NCBI GenBank assembly: GCA_008729055.1
Contig: SDUX01000004.1
Coordinates: 5,038,559 to 5,102,558, forward strand
Length of the DNA: 64,000 nucleotides
Origin: Pyropia haitanensis
Lineage: Eukaryota; Rhodophyta; Bangiophyceae; Bangiales; Bangiaceae
Direction: 5' to 3'
A program made the position numbers and the translations under genes. The notes under the pieces are model-generated. The model saw only the letters and a program-made list of their open reading frames with translations, made no database searches and was not told the DNA's origin. How positions within the stretch are numbered: the first letter of the stretch is position 1; every line of letters starts with the position of its first letter. Below are positions 20,374-31,931 of the stretch, one piece after another.

Positions 20374-22691
20374 GAAGTGGGGTGTTGTTGGTCGCGAACG
20401 GGGGATTGGGGAGGGGGGAAGGGGGCGTGGGCTCGCGGGGGATATTGGTGGGTCAAAGTGGGAGAGGATGGGGGAGAATGGGAGAAGGGGGGACGGGACG
20501 AAGTGGAATGGTACTGAGGGGGGGGAGGTGGGGGGTGTCGGTGGTTGGGGGAGTCGGGGATGGGGGTGACTAGACCATGAGAGCGTCGTGCTTCCCACCC
20601 CGGCCACTCCTTTTGTACACACAAACGCGAGGCTGCAGTCCACCAGCCGATGCGGCAGTGGGACTGTCCCTGCGGTCACGTTGCTCCCTCCCCCCTTCCT
20701 CCACCACAACCGAACAATATCGCTCGGACAATGGCGCCGCGAGGCGTGCACTGGGCCAAGGCACGCGCGCCACACTCCACATCCGTCGGTCATTCCCGCG
20801 CCACACCCCGCCAGCTTGCCCCGAAAGCCTGTCATCCCCCTGTCAGAGGAGCACGTGCGCGTAGGCCCATGCACGCCTCGACTCCGCACTCACCGTTGCG
20901 GCACATCATCCAAAACGCACTAGGTCAGCCTTGGGTGAGACCGTCTGTAGAGCTGTCTTGAGGGTGGCAGTCAAACCACGCCCGCGCCCGTCCGCACCCA
21001 GGCGCGCACCCGTGCTCCGGCGGTGGTAAACGACCAATGCGTCACCCGCGCGGTCCGTCGACGCCAAAAGCGGGGGCGGGCCACCGAGTGCGCCTTGCCC
21101 GCACACGCCCGTCCATTGGGGTGTGACCTGGCCGCATGCTCCCACAGTGAGGGACTGGTGGGAGGAGAGACGGCAGCGGAGTGCCGGCATCCGCCCGTCT
21201 TGACTAGCGGACGGAGAGCTCGGCTACCAACCAACCTCCTCGCGGCTGGTGCCCCACCCCAAGCGTGCCACCAAGACCTCCACCTCATCCATGGAGTGGA
21301 GCAGAGCGGCGCGTGCGATCTGTTGTCGCGACATCGGAGTCGTGCCGCGCAAGCAGGCCCACAAGCCACTGACGTCCAAGATGTGGGACCTACAGAACAG
21401 AACCAAACGACTCTGAACAGCAAGAAACCGTGCCCGAGCGACGTGCGGGAGCCAAAGGGAGGGGGAGGAGGGGGGTGCAGACGGACTGGGAGGGGTTGCG
21501 TACCGGAGACTGGCGGAGCGGCCGTCCCGCCACCGCGCCCGTTGCGCCCGGAACTGGCGGCCGCCTTGGGCAAACGGCTGACACGAAAGCGGAATGCAAT
21601 CTCTTGACGAGTGTACTCGATTGGGTATGCTCAAAACGTATCACTTGCACGCGGCGTGCGGGACTTACAATTTCGGAAATGTGAACGGGTGGCAGGGAGG
21701 TGAGCTCGTGTCGTGTGTTGCCGAGGTGTCAGTAATGGTGAGAAGTACTTGCGGCGCTGCGCACCAGCTCCCACCCACCCGCGCCCTCCGTGGAAACTCA
21801 CCGGCACGTGCCGCGGGTGGCGACTCGCGCGCGAAGGTATTTCGACGGCGAAGGGGAGGGATCGGGGCCGGTCAGGGGCCAAGGTCGGCGGAGAGGGGGA
21901 GGGGGGGTAAGGATCCACCGTCACTGCCACCGTCGATGATGCTGTTGACGTCCGCCGCAACCGCTCGCGCGGCGGCGGCGGCCTCGGCGGCGGCGCACGC
22001 GGCTAAGACGGCGGGACGAGGGTTGGGGTGAGGGAGAAACAGCGGACGCCCGGCACAGCCCCAAAATTGAAGAAACGGAGCGCAGGTGACGCGGCGGTGC
22101 GGCGGCTCTGCCTCATCAAAAAAAAGAACGGGGCGGACAGAGGCTGCCCGCCCCACCAGCGTGGCGGGCGTACTGCGCCAGCCAACGTTAGCCAGTACGG
22201 GGCCCCGTTGGGAGCGAGGCGAGAGCGACGCCAGCGCCCGTCGCCACCATCCCGTTAGAGTGGCGGGGCTATGTGACAGTCGCCGCCAGTCAATGCCGCC
22301 ATCACTCAGGCACGGTGACTGGACATGGGGGATCATCCCAATAGTGTCCCACGCACTGGGCCATTGAACGAAGCCTCGGTGGCCGCGGATGGGGACGACT
22401 GCCAGATTTTCCGAGCCAGAGGAAGGTCATCCCGCTGCGGACATATTTCGCGCCGGCGGGGCACGCAATCGACAGACCGAAGGTGAACGACGACACAAAA
22501 AAAAACATAGAAAATTCAATACAAGAATCCGAAACGTCGGCTATAACAAATGCACTCAGTCAAAACAACATGGAGGGGCTCCACCACCAGCCATCTTCCC
22601 CGCGCCGCGCCGCGCGCCCCGCCGCCCCCCCCCCTTCATTCAGTCCACCCTTGTGCGTGCACCCATCTCTCTCGCTCGCGCATCTCTCTCG
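20374..22691. other. intergenic between the zinc-finger paralogues
   Basis: Upstream of paralogue A (20374-20580) the plus strand is G-rich. 20900-22690 holds no recognisable gene. A block at 21475-21603 is repeated upstream of paralogue B (27322-27451). An Ala-rich short frame at 21872-22336 (-) has no other support. 22490-22560 is AT-rich, near the 3' end of paralogue B. Confidence 0.45.
21475..21603 (+). repeat. upstream block shared by both zinc-finger genes, copy A
   Basis: From gtgcagacggactgggaggg through ttgggcaaacggctgaca it matches 27322-27451 at very roughly 70 percent by eye, in the same orientation. It lies 1.1 kb before the start of paralogue A, while copy B lies 2.3 kb before paralogue B. 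This suggests that the duplication included the 5' flank. Confidence 0.65.
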
Positions 22692-25013
22692 CTACCTATG
22701 ACGCCGGCGGTGCTTGGCCATATTCCCCCGCTCACCAAACCGCCGCCCACACACGTCGCACTCGTACGGCTGGTAGTTCCAGTGGACCGTTCGCATGTGC
22801 TTGGTACAGCTGCCCCGGTGGCCAAACGACTTTCCGCAGATTTGGCACTTGAACGGGCGTTGGAGAAGGTGCACCGCCTTGTCGTGCTGCTCCACGTCGT
22901 ACCGCCGCTTGAAGGCCATGTTGCAGGTAGAGCACACGTGCGGGCGGCCGGCGGGGGCCGCGGGGGGAGGCGGCGGGGGAGGCAGAACAATCGGCTGGTG
23001 GCCGTTCAACCGGGGGGCGGGCGCCAGCTGAGGCAGCGGACCAGCGGCGACGGCAGGGGCGGCGCCGGAGGCGATGGCGGCGATGGCAGGGGCGGCGCCG
23101 GAGGCGGTGGCGGCGACTGCAGGGGCGGCGCCGCAGGCGGTAGCGGCGTTGGCGGCGACAGGCGCGATGGCCTCGGGGGGGGGCGCGACAGCGACAACCG
23201 GCGCGCTGGCCATGGGCGCGGCACTGCGCGCGCCCGCACCGCTGCCGACGGGTGCGGGACCGCCCGTGAAGGCGCGGCCGACGCCGCTGGCCGGCACGCC
23301 CACGGTGGTGCCCCCGCCGACGGCGCCGCTCGGGGTGCCTGCGCGGGAGGCAAATACGCCGTCGCCACTGCCGCCGGTCCAGACGGCCACCTCCACCTCC
23401 GAGCTCTCGGCCACGCGCCGGACATACTGTCCGGCGACCGATACGGGGCGGCGGGAGGTACCGCCGCGCGGGAGCGGCTGCGGCACGCCAGGTGGCGGGC
23501 AGCCTGCCCCGTCACCGGGGCCGAGGACGGCCGCGGCGGTGGCGCGGCTGCTGCCGCCGCCGCCCAGCCGCGGTACCATCTCGTTCGGGAGGGCAGCGGC
23601 CGCCAGACCGCCGGCGGGCGAGTAGATGCCATCCCCACTCGCCTCGTACAGCGGCAGGGGCGGGAGGGGGAGGTTTCCGCTGCCACCGCCCGCACCCGAG
23701 CGCTCCAAGATGCGCGCCTTGAGGCCAAACGACCGCTGCTCCCCGAAGGAGCCACCCGCTGCGTTGTCGGTGTTGCCACAGATATTGCCGTCGCCGCCGC
23801 CGCCGCTGCCGCTGCCGCTGCCACGGCCGTTGCCATCGCTGGAGCCACCACTGGCCCCTTCCCACCGCCGATCACCCTCCGCCATGGATATGGCACGCCG
23901 CGTTGCGTCCGCCGCCCGGGGGGAGGTAGTGGCACCGCCGCGGCGTGCAGCGCCTTGGATAGAGCCGCCGGCACTCGAGTCGTCCGACTCGTCTGTCTCG
24001 GACTCTGTCGTGGACGTCTCCTCTGGCGTGCGAGAGCCAATATCAAAGGCGCCTCTCCCAGCGTACCCCTCCTGCGTCTCCTTCAGCACCGTCTTCCAGT
24101 GCCGCTGGCTCTTCCGTTCATCACGGGAGCAGGTCGACGCGGCTACGGGGGTGGACGCCGCCACCCCAATCGACGCGGTCGCCATTCGCCGCCGCTGATG
24201 GGTGGTGGTGTCCCCGATTGTCGCGGCGGCCGCCGACGCCGGCGGCGGCGAGCCACTGCCACCTGTTGATGCCCGGCCCGCCGGTGCAGCGGCGGCTACG
24301 GCCGCGTGCGCCCCCCACAGGGTGCCGCCCCCGTCTGTCCGCGGTGATACGAAGGCCGTCGTGGGCAGCGCCGTCTGACCAGACCAGCCACCGCCGGCGT
24401 CGCCACCACCGCCGGTGTCGCCGATGATTGCGCCCTCCGGCCAATTGCGGCGCTTGGACGCCCGCTCCTCTGCCGTGGGGGGACCTTCCGCACGGGCGCC
24501 GCCAGCCCGCTTGCTCTTCTTCTCCTCCTCGTTCGCGAACCACGTCCGCACGACATGGCCCGGTGACGCGGCGCCGCCGGCTGGGAACATCTCACTAAAC
24601 GGCGGCAGCAGAGGTTGCCCGGTCGCTGCCTCCTTCGTCGGCATCAGCGGCGGTAGACGTTGCGGGAGGCGGCGGGGGTCATCCATGCTGCCACCTCCGG
24701 GGATGCTGCAGACGCCGCCGCTGACGTCATGCGGGTATGCGGCGGGGGCGGCGGCGGCGGCCGCGGCCGTTAAGCGACCAAAGCCCGACGCAGAGGCGGC
24801 AGCAGACGACGCGGTGGTCACGTCGTTGGCAGCGACTGTCCAGAGGTTGGCCGGCGACGGCGCGCCGCCGCCGCTTCCGAGAGCGGTCGACACGTGAGAA
24901 GAGGGCGGCGCTGCAGCGCTACCGCCACGGCCGTCGCCGCGACCATCGGGCGGCAGAATGGGCAGCGGGGTCGTCGTGGCGCGGCGCCTGTGCGCGCTGC
25001 CGTTAGGGTCCAT
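22692..25013 (-). CDS. C2H2 zinc-finger protein, paralogue B (three fingers)
   Basis: Intronless, 773 aa from the ATG at 25013 (MDPNGSAHRRRATTTP). The C-terminus has three fingers: HVCSTCNMAFKRRYDVEQH, FKCQICGKSFGHRGSCTKH and YECDVCGRRFGERGNMAKH. The first two are C-x2-C-x12-H-x4-H and the third ends H-x3-H, joined by short linkers. Upstream is a long low-complexity region with islands shared with paralogue A: ERASKRR, FPAGGAAS, HWKTVLKET, RGAFD, RSFGLKARILERS, ASGDGIYSP and MVPRLGG. A likely nuclear regulator. Arrangement and motifs indicate that A and B arose by tandem duplication, with B closer to the ancestral three-finger state. Confidence 0.88.
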   Translation of the reverse strand: MDPNGSAHRRRATTTPLPILPPDGRGDGRGGSAAAPPSSHVSTALGSGGGAPSPANLWTVAANDVTTASSAAASASGFGRLTAAAAAAAPAAYPHDVSGGVCSIPGGGSMDDPRRLPQRLPPLMPTKEAATGQPLLPPFSEMFPAGGAASPGHVVRTWFANEEEKKSKRAGGARAEGPPTAEERASKRRNWPEGAIIGDTGGGGDAGGGWSGQTALPTTAFVSPRTDGGGTLWGAHAAVAAAAPAGRASTGGSGSPPPASAAAATIGDTTTHQRRRMATASIGVAASTPVAASTCSRDERKSQRHWKTVLKETQEGYAGRGAFDIGSRTPEETSTTESETDESDDSSAGGSIQGAARRGGATTSPRAADATRRAISMAEGDRRWEGASGGSSDGNGRGSGSGSGGGGDGNICGNTDNAAGGSFGEQRSFGLKARILERSGAGGGSGNLPLPPLPLYEASGDGIYSPAGGLAAAALPNEMVPRLGGGGSSRATAAAVLGPGDGAGCPPPGVPQPLPRGGTSRRPVSVAGQYVRRVAESSEVEVAVWTGGSGDGVFASRAGTPSGAVGGGTTVGVPASGVGRAFTGGPAPVGSGAGARSAAPMASAPVVAVAPPPEAIAPVAANAATACGAAPAVAATASGAAPAIAAIASGAAPAVAAGPLPQLAPAPRLNGHQPIVLPPPPPPPAAPAGRPHVCSTCNMAFKRRYDVEQHDKAVHLLQRPFKCQICGKSFGHRGSCTKHMRTVHWNYQPYECDVCGRRFGERGNMAKHRRRHR

Positions 25014-27321
25014 CAACAGGGGTGTGTGGGATCGTGGAAGAGGGTGGGGAAGGCAATGGAAAGGTGGTAGGGGAGGGGGGGTGCGACCAAGTCGAAGGGT
25101 GGTTGTGGTGTGCGCCCGGGCGTGTGGAGGACCAGCCGCGAGGGGGTAACTCGAGCTGTGATCGTGACGAACCGACCACCCCGCCCGCCCGTCTTATACT
25201 CGTCGGCGCTGCGCACTAATCTCGACCGCCCGAGGTGCCACTCCCTCCCGGCCTCTCCCTCCGCCAAGGGACACGTCGCGCGGAAAGGGGTGCCGCGAGG
25301 TGTGAGCTGGCGCAGGGAACGCCCGTCGCACTCCATACCCGCCAGCCAGCCCACACGCCACACCCCCATCGCCAGCCCCCAATCTCCTTGACGCGAGTGG
25401 GTCTAGGGATAGAAGCGCGAGATCGCTGCCCGCGCCGCGCGCTTGGCCCTCCACCCCGCGCGCCCTCCACCTCGTGCCCCACAAGTCCACCTGCTCGGGT
25501 GGCGCCCAACGACCCCCAGCTGGGGGTGAGGTGCGCTGTGTGGCGTGGGAGGGCGCCGCCTGCGCCTGTCGAGCCACAGCTATGGCGGCGACCGTCGCAC
25601 GTACAGTGGTTTGCGGAGGTCGATTGACTGCGGGGTCCGCACGATGGCAGCGGGCTGCACGTTCCGACTCTCCGACGCCCGCATCGAACCACGCGCCCGT
25701 GCACCAGAGACCAGTGGACGTCCACAATGGCTATTTCCTCGTCAGCGCACCGGTCCAGAGGGCCGCGCCCGCCCCCTTCCGCCACTTCCCCTCCACCACG
25801 GGGCTCTTCGGCAGCGGTGCGGGTGTGGTTGGTGTGGGCGCCGATCGGCCAGTGTCGGTACCTCGCACAGCGAAACAATGGGCCGACAGACCGGCCGCGA
25901 GGGGAGCGGGCAATCCTGGCCGACCACAGCAGGAGACAAGGCCAGGTTAGCCGGGGGGAGGGCTGGTGGGAGGGGGGATGGGAGGGCGAAGGCTGCAGTC
26001 ACCCACCCGACGCGATGAGCGCACGGAGGGCCTGGCCTCCAGCCCCTTCGCCCCTGTTGGTCCCACATCCAGTGGACCACCAAGATCCCCCCCCATTGAG
26101 TGCGCCGCAGCGCGGCGTGTGGGACCGTTTCGCAACGCCGCCGATGAGGGGCGGCCGGGTGCGTCTGGCGGACGCTCTTTGCGGCTGCCGCCACGAAACA
26201 CCGGCGCCGCAGCTGTTAGGACGCAGCCGCTGACGGCAGGGCCCACATACTCGGACGCGCCCCCTCCTGGCACCCCCAGTCATGGGAAAAGTGAAAGAGT
26301 CAAGGGGGGAGGGCGTCCGCCACCGCCATCACCAACAGACTTTGCGACGTGTGGACAGGGTGTTCGTCGGCACCGGGTGTGGTTGATATCTGGGGGGTCG
26401 ACGCTGGCGGGGTCGTGCCGCCCCCGCGGGTCCGCCAACCGCCGCAACCCGTGATGTGCGAAACACGCAAAAACAAAAAATAATACAGAAAAAATAAATC
26501 TACGCCAGACAGTTGTGTACGTATGCCTCTGGACCCCGCCTCGGTCTTTGGCGGTGGAGTTCTACACGCCCTGCCGCGCCCGCCGCTTCCCTTCAAAGAA
26601 AGGAGGTACCGCCTACCGGGGAGGGTGGACACGACTGGTATGGCGTGCCGCTTGCACAGAACGGAGTGGGGACACGAGACGAACCAGAAGAAGAGTTGTC
26701 CTATGTGGGCAAGCCCCGCGGTCTCACGACACGTCGAATGGCGCTAGACGTGAGAAGTGCGGGGGCGCAGGAAAGGGGGCGTTACTCCTGGATTGATAAT
26801 ACCACCCTTCGGCCGACTTCTGGAGTACAGAGTTGCAAGGCGGGCGGCCGCTGAGGGGGATGGGCGGGGTGGACCAGTGGCGGTGAGGGTAGATGTAGTC
26901 CATCGCCCGCTTAGCACGCATGGCTCTGTCGCCACCCCCTCTCCCTGCAGGTTGGACGCATTCTGCAGTGCAGGAAGGGCAGAGACAGCCCGCGTTGCCC
27001 GGGAACCCTCGACTCTGTTGCGCGTGGCCACCCGTAGCGTCGGCAGTGCAAGACAAAGCACGCAGGCTCCCGCCTCCGACCCCCCCCTCCTTCCCTCACT
27101 TTTGGTGTCGCGCCCCCTCCCGCCCGGAGAGGGACAAGCTGGGAGGGACACCGCGCACGCCAGGCGCAGACACCATGCGGGGAGGCCGGCGGTGCGAGAG
27201 CGGCGCTAGCGGGACAGTACGCCGTGATAGGCATCGCACTAGGGCGGCCGCGCGACGGAAGTGTACGGGACGTGAAAGAGAACGCCCGAGGGCCACGTGC
27301 GTGAAGGCGGGGGGGGCGGGG

Positions 27322-27451
27322 GTGCAGTCGGAATGGAAAGGGTTGCGTGCTAGATTAGCAGAGTGGTCGTCTCGCCACCGAGCGCGTTGCTTGCGGAACG
27401 GGCGTCCGCATTGGGCAAACGGCTGACATCATAGCGGGTTGCAGTCAAAGG
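27322..27451 (+). repeat. upstream block shared by both zinc-finger genes, copy B
   Basis: Counterpart of 21475-21603. Exact shared words include ttgggcaaacggctgaca and gggttgcgt. Confidence 0.65.
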
Positions 27452-27840
27452 CGTACTTTGTGCATGATAATTAATCCGACGGTACATTGCTACTCACTGG
27501 CCTTCGATACTTTTGTAATTGATTACTTCAGAGACACGTGGCGAAGGCCGCCGCTGCCGTCCGCAGCACTGACGCCACGCCATCCGCTCCCGCCCCCCTC
27601 GGCCACCATGACTCCCACTGGCAACTGAGACAGCGGCAACGCTGCGGCAGACCATCCACCGCTCCACACACGCGGTGAGAGAGGCGTCGACACAGGGGCG
27701 GCCGATGCTGCGGCGGCCGCTGCCGACGCGACGGCCGCAGCCGTCGCGGCGACCGCCGCCGCCGGCACCAGCGGCGACACGTTCGTGACGCAGGCGCGGG
27801 AAGGGGCAATGACGGCGGCGGTGGCGGGATGGACGACGTT

Positions 27841-27945
27841 GATCCTGTTGCTCTTCCTGTCACTTTCTGTCACCCTTCCTGTTACTCTTCCTGTCACTTC
27901 CTGTCACTTCCTGTCACCCTTCCTGCCACGGTTCCTGTAACTGCC
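27841..27945. repeat. 10-11-bp minisatellite (ttcctgtcact)
   Basis: About eight imperfect head-to-tail copies of ttcctgtcact/ccttcctgtcac, visible by eye. It creates an apparent open frame on each strand but no supported gene. Confidence 0.85.
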
Positions 27946-28214
27946 GGTGTCGCTGTCGCTGCCGACGGGCAGCCGAACAGAGCAGCGCCAGCCGGGGTGG
28001 GACCTGAGCAGCCCGGAAGAAAGGCAGTGGCAAAACACGCGGCAAAAAGAGAGTACACCCTTTCGCTGAGCACTGCATCTCACGCAGGCACAACGCCAAC
28101 AGCTGCACGGCGAACACACACCCAGTCGTATCCAATACGGGCACTCCCCACAAGCCACCCGCTCGCCCGCCTGTCTGGCCGCCCTCGCGCCACCCTCACA
28201 CTGCCCGCCTCGCA

Positions 28215-28411
28215 GGGGACCTAGACGCGTTTCCGAGCGCCGCGGCGGCAGCCGGGACGAGCGCCGCGGCGGCGGCGGCGCCGCCGCCGCCGCCGACAGA
28301 CACGCCGCCAGCGGCGGCCGAGCCGCCGGCCGACGCGCCGCCAGCGTGGGGCGAGGTGCAAGCCGCGGCCGCCACGACGGTGGCAGCCGCGGCGGCGGTG
28401 GCAGCCGCGGC

Positions 28412-28468
<57 letters not shown>

Positions 28469-28866
28469 TCCCGCCCTCACCCCGCCCGCGGCCACCGCCA
28501 CGCCGCCCGGCGCGCCCCCCCTCCCCCGCTGCACCGACGCGGCGCGTGGCGGCCGTGCCGCCGGGACGGCGCTCGCGCCGCCGACGGCGCCCCCCGTCGT
28601 GTCGGGCGCCGCCGCTGGCGGCGGCTCCCTCGCGTCGGCCACTCGTCGACGCGGCCGCCGCGGACGGCGCGGCGGCCGCCGACGGCGCGGGTGCCACTGG
28701 CGGCGGCGGGGGCGGCGGTGGCGGCGGCGTCGCCGCCTGTGCACGCGCGTCGACGGGGCCTCGTCGGCTGGGCGGGCGTGCCGTTGGGGGGGACCCGCCC
28801 GCCGCGGACGCGGCGGTGGCGCACCGACGCGACGCTCGACGCGGACGCGTCGGATGCGGAGTGAGG
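28215..28866 (+). CDS. possible Ala-rich protein, frame uncertain
   Basis: After a good acceptor (cgcctcgcag at 28205-28214) the plus strand reads DLDAFPSAAAAAGTSAA, then PPPPPTDTPPAAAEPPADAP and PPAWGEVQAAA, followed by a GGC-repeat polyalanine tract (28376-28470). Beyond it the likely frame changes. One frame ends in an acidic tail TDATLDADASDAE with a stop at 28864. The sequence looks more protein-like than its surroundings, but the first exon, the exact frame and any homology are unknown. The gene would converge on the BARD1-like gene. It could also be non-coding. Confidence 0.25.
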
Positions 28867-29366
28867 GGGAGGGCGAGGTAGGGGGGGTGGCGGGGGGGGG
28901 GGGGGGGGGGGGGGCGGCAGGGGTGAGGGTGGCGTCCTCACCTGGGAACTGTCTGCGGTTCTTCCTCCTTGTTGTGTCTGTTGCCTCTCGGTGTGGGCCG
29001 CCCGCACCGACGCTGCCGGGACACGCCACCAACGGGCGGCCAGGCCGGCACGGCGGCGGCACGCGCCCGCCGGGCCGGCATCCCCGCCACGCGCGGCCGC
29101 CTCGGCCGTCTGGTCCCCCCACCCGCCGCCGCCCGTCCCCCCCGCGTTGGCCCCGCTCTCCATCGCCGCCCGGCAGCGGCGCGCCAGCGTCCCACCCGCG
29201 CGGCCAGCGCGCCGCCTCGACACCGCGGCACCCCCCCCCCCCCCCCCCGACCACGCCGCATTCCACAGCCGCGTCGGACCGTGGATGGGACGTGGCCACC
29301 GCGTGCCTCGCCCCCCCACCCCCCCCCCCCCCCCCCCCCGCCCCCCCCCCCCCGGCAGCCCCCCCC
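28867..29366. other. intergenic with long homopolymers
   Basis: Contains a G-run of about 25 nt near 28891-28915 and C-runs at 29231-29249 and 29318-29360. No feature assigned beyond the 3' ends of the converging genes. Confidence 0.4.
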
Positions 29367-29604
29367 TCACAGCGCCGCGGCGAGGACGTCCCGCGCCAGC
29401 GGCGGGCTCCCCCCGCTCGGCGCGGTGAACCAGTCGTCGTCCCCCCCCCCCCCGGCGGCGGCACGCGGCCGTAGCTAATCGCGTCCATCACCCACTCGAC
29501 GCTGACGACGGGCGCGCCGGCGGGCACGCCGCCCGTGCCCGCCACCACCGCCCGGGACCGCTCGGCGGCGCGGTCCACGACGACCACCGCCCCCGCCGGG
29601 ATCC

Positions 29605-29638
<34 letters not shown>

Positions 29639-31387
29639 GGGTGCCGTGCCGCCCAGCGCGGCTGCCCAGCCGCCGCCGCTGCCGCCGCTGCCGCCGCCGG
29701 CCGCCGCCGCCGCCGCCGCCGCGGCGGCCCGCCGCCGCGCCGCGGCGGCCGCGTCGGCCGCGGCGGCGAGTGCCGCCGGCGCCCCGACGAGCCGCGCGCC
29801 GCCCGCGACGAGCAGCCGCAGCACGTCCCGGCGGGCCGGCTCGGGCGGCGGGAAGGCGCCCGCCACCGCGACGGCGAGCCCCTCAAATAGGCGCCCCCCC
29901 CCCCCCGCGGCGGCCGCGGCGGACGAGCGTGGCACCCCCCCGTGCGGGCACACCACATCCCCCGACACGAGGTGCGGCCCGACGGGCGGCCACCAGCCGT
30001 CGGCGGCGGCGTCGAGGACCCACGAGGGGCGCACGACCGGCACGTGCCGGGCGAGGCAGAGGAAGTAGGCAAACGAGCGGCGGCGGACGACGCCGGCCGC
30101 GTCGACGGCGGCGACCAGGTGCGTCGCCGCGTCCAGCTCCATCGTGATGGCGCCGCCGAGGCGCGACGCCGCCCGGCCAATGGCCTGCCGCGCGGCGGGC
30201 GCGTGGCCGCTGAGCGCAATGACCACGGGGGGGGGGCGGGTGGGGGAGGCGTCGGACGGCACGCGCGCGGCGCCACGGGAGCGGAAGCCGCCGCCGCCAC
30301 CACCGCCGCTGGCGCCACCGCCGCCGCGTCGGCGTCCACGTCGACGACCGCCTCCTCCGCGCGCGCGACGGCGGCGGCGGCGGCGGCGGCCTCGCGCCGC
30401 CGCGTCGCGGCAGCGTCGAGGCCGAGCAGCGCGGCGAGGGGCTCAAACTGGGATAGCGACGCCGGCGGCGTGCCGCCGTCGGCGGCCGCCGCCACCGCCG
30501 CCGCCGGTGGGGTGGGGGGGCGCCGCCCGCCGGGGGGGGCGGCCGCCGCGGCCGCCGCGGCACGGGGTGGGGGACGCGCCGCCGCCGCCGCCGCCGCGGC
30601 TGCCGCCGCCGCCGCCGCCGCCGCCGCTGGTGGTGGCGGTGGTGGTGGTGCCGCCGCCGGTGCCGCCGGCGGGGATGGCGGGGGGGTGGCGGCGGCAGCC
30701 CGTGGGGGGGGGTCGGTGGGTGGCCGCCGCCGCCGCGGCGGCGACGCCGGGGGGGCCGACGCGGGCGACCGCGCCGCCGGCAGCGACGGCGACGACCCCG
30801 ACAGGGGTGGAGAGGGGGAAGGGGGGGGGGGAGGGGACCCCGCCCGGGCTGCCCCCGCCACCACCTCGGACGTCCGCCGCAGCCGGCGGCGGCGGCGTGG
30901 CCGCCGCGGCGGCGACTCGCCGCCGCCGCCGGCCGCCCCGCCGTCAATGTCAATGACGTTGGGGGAGGGGGAGGTGGGGGGGGACGGCAGAGGGGAGGGG
31001 GGCACCCGCCGCGTGCGCCGCAACGTGGCCGCCGGGCGGGCGGGAGCGCCCGGCGGGGGGGGTAGCCACCGTGGCGGCGGCGGCGGCGACGCCGACGGTG
31101 GGGGGGACGCCGCCGCCGGTGGCGCCGCCGGCGGTGGTGGCCCCGCCGCCGCCGGCGGCAGCGGCGGTGGCGGCGACCGCGCTGCGGGTGGCGACCGCGT
31201 CGAGGGGGGCGCGCCGCCGCTGGCGCCAGCGGGGGGCGCCGCGCCCCACCGTGGCGGCCGCCGCCGTGGGGGCCCCGCCACGCCCGCCGCGCCCGCCCGC
31301 CGCCGTCGCGCGCCGACCTTGGGGGGGCCCGCAGACGAGCCCCCGTCCGACGCCGCCGCCAGCGCGTCATCATCATTGGCGGCGGTC

Positions 31388-31421
<34 letters not shown>

Positions 31422-31577
31422 GCAAAGCGGCGGCCGCACCAGCGGCGGCCGCACCGGCCGCGGCGGGCGGCCGCCGCGTCACGCCCGGTGGCGACGGCGG
31501 CGGCGGCGGCGGCGGCGGCGGCGTGGCCGCCGCCTGACTCCCCCCCCCGGCGGGGGCGGTCGCTGCTACCAGCGGCA

Positions 31578-31608
<31 letters not shown>

Positions 31609-31624
31609 CGCGCCGCGGTGGCGG

Positions 31625-31674
<50 letters not shown>

Positions 31675-31886
31675 TGCCGTCGCCGTCGCCGTGCGGTCGG
31701 CGCGCAGGGCGGCGGCGGGGGCGGGGAGGGCGGCCGCCGCGGAGGCGGCGGCGGCCACGACGGCGAGGGTGTCGAGGGGGCTCCCCGCGGGGGGGGGGGG
31801 GGGTGGGGGGGGGGGGGGTCGCCAGGGGGGGGGGGGGGTCGGCGGCGCCCGCCGCGGTGGCGGCGTCCGTGCCAGCGTCCGTGCCA

Positions 31887-31931
<45 letters not shown>

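Larger units (their letters stand above)
25014..28214. other. intergenic, no gene recognised
   Basis: Upstream flank of paralogue B. 26460-26520 is AT-rich. Short frames on both strands show no family motif. It contains copy B of the shared block (27322-27451) and a TTCCTGTCAC minisatellite (27841-27945). A 124-codon Ala-rich frame at 27523-27897 (-) is partly made of the minisatellite and is not supported. Confidence 0.45.

Noticed and set aside
28356..28470. Polyalanine tract taken alone as evidence of a gene
   Set aside because: A GGC microsatellite gives polyalanine, polyglycine or polyarginine in every frame. Only the sequence before it gave weak support for a gene.
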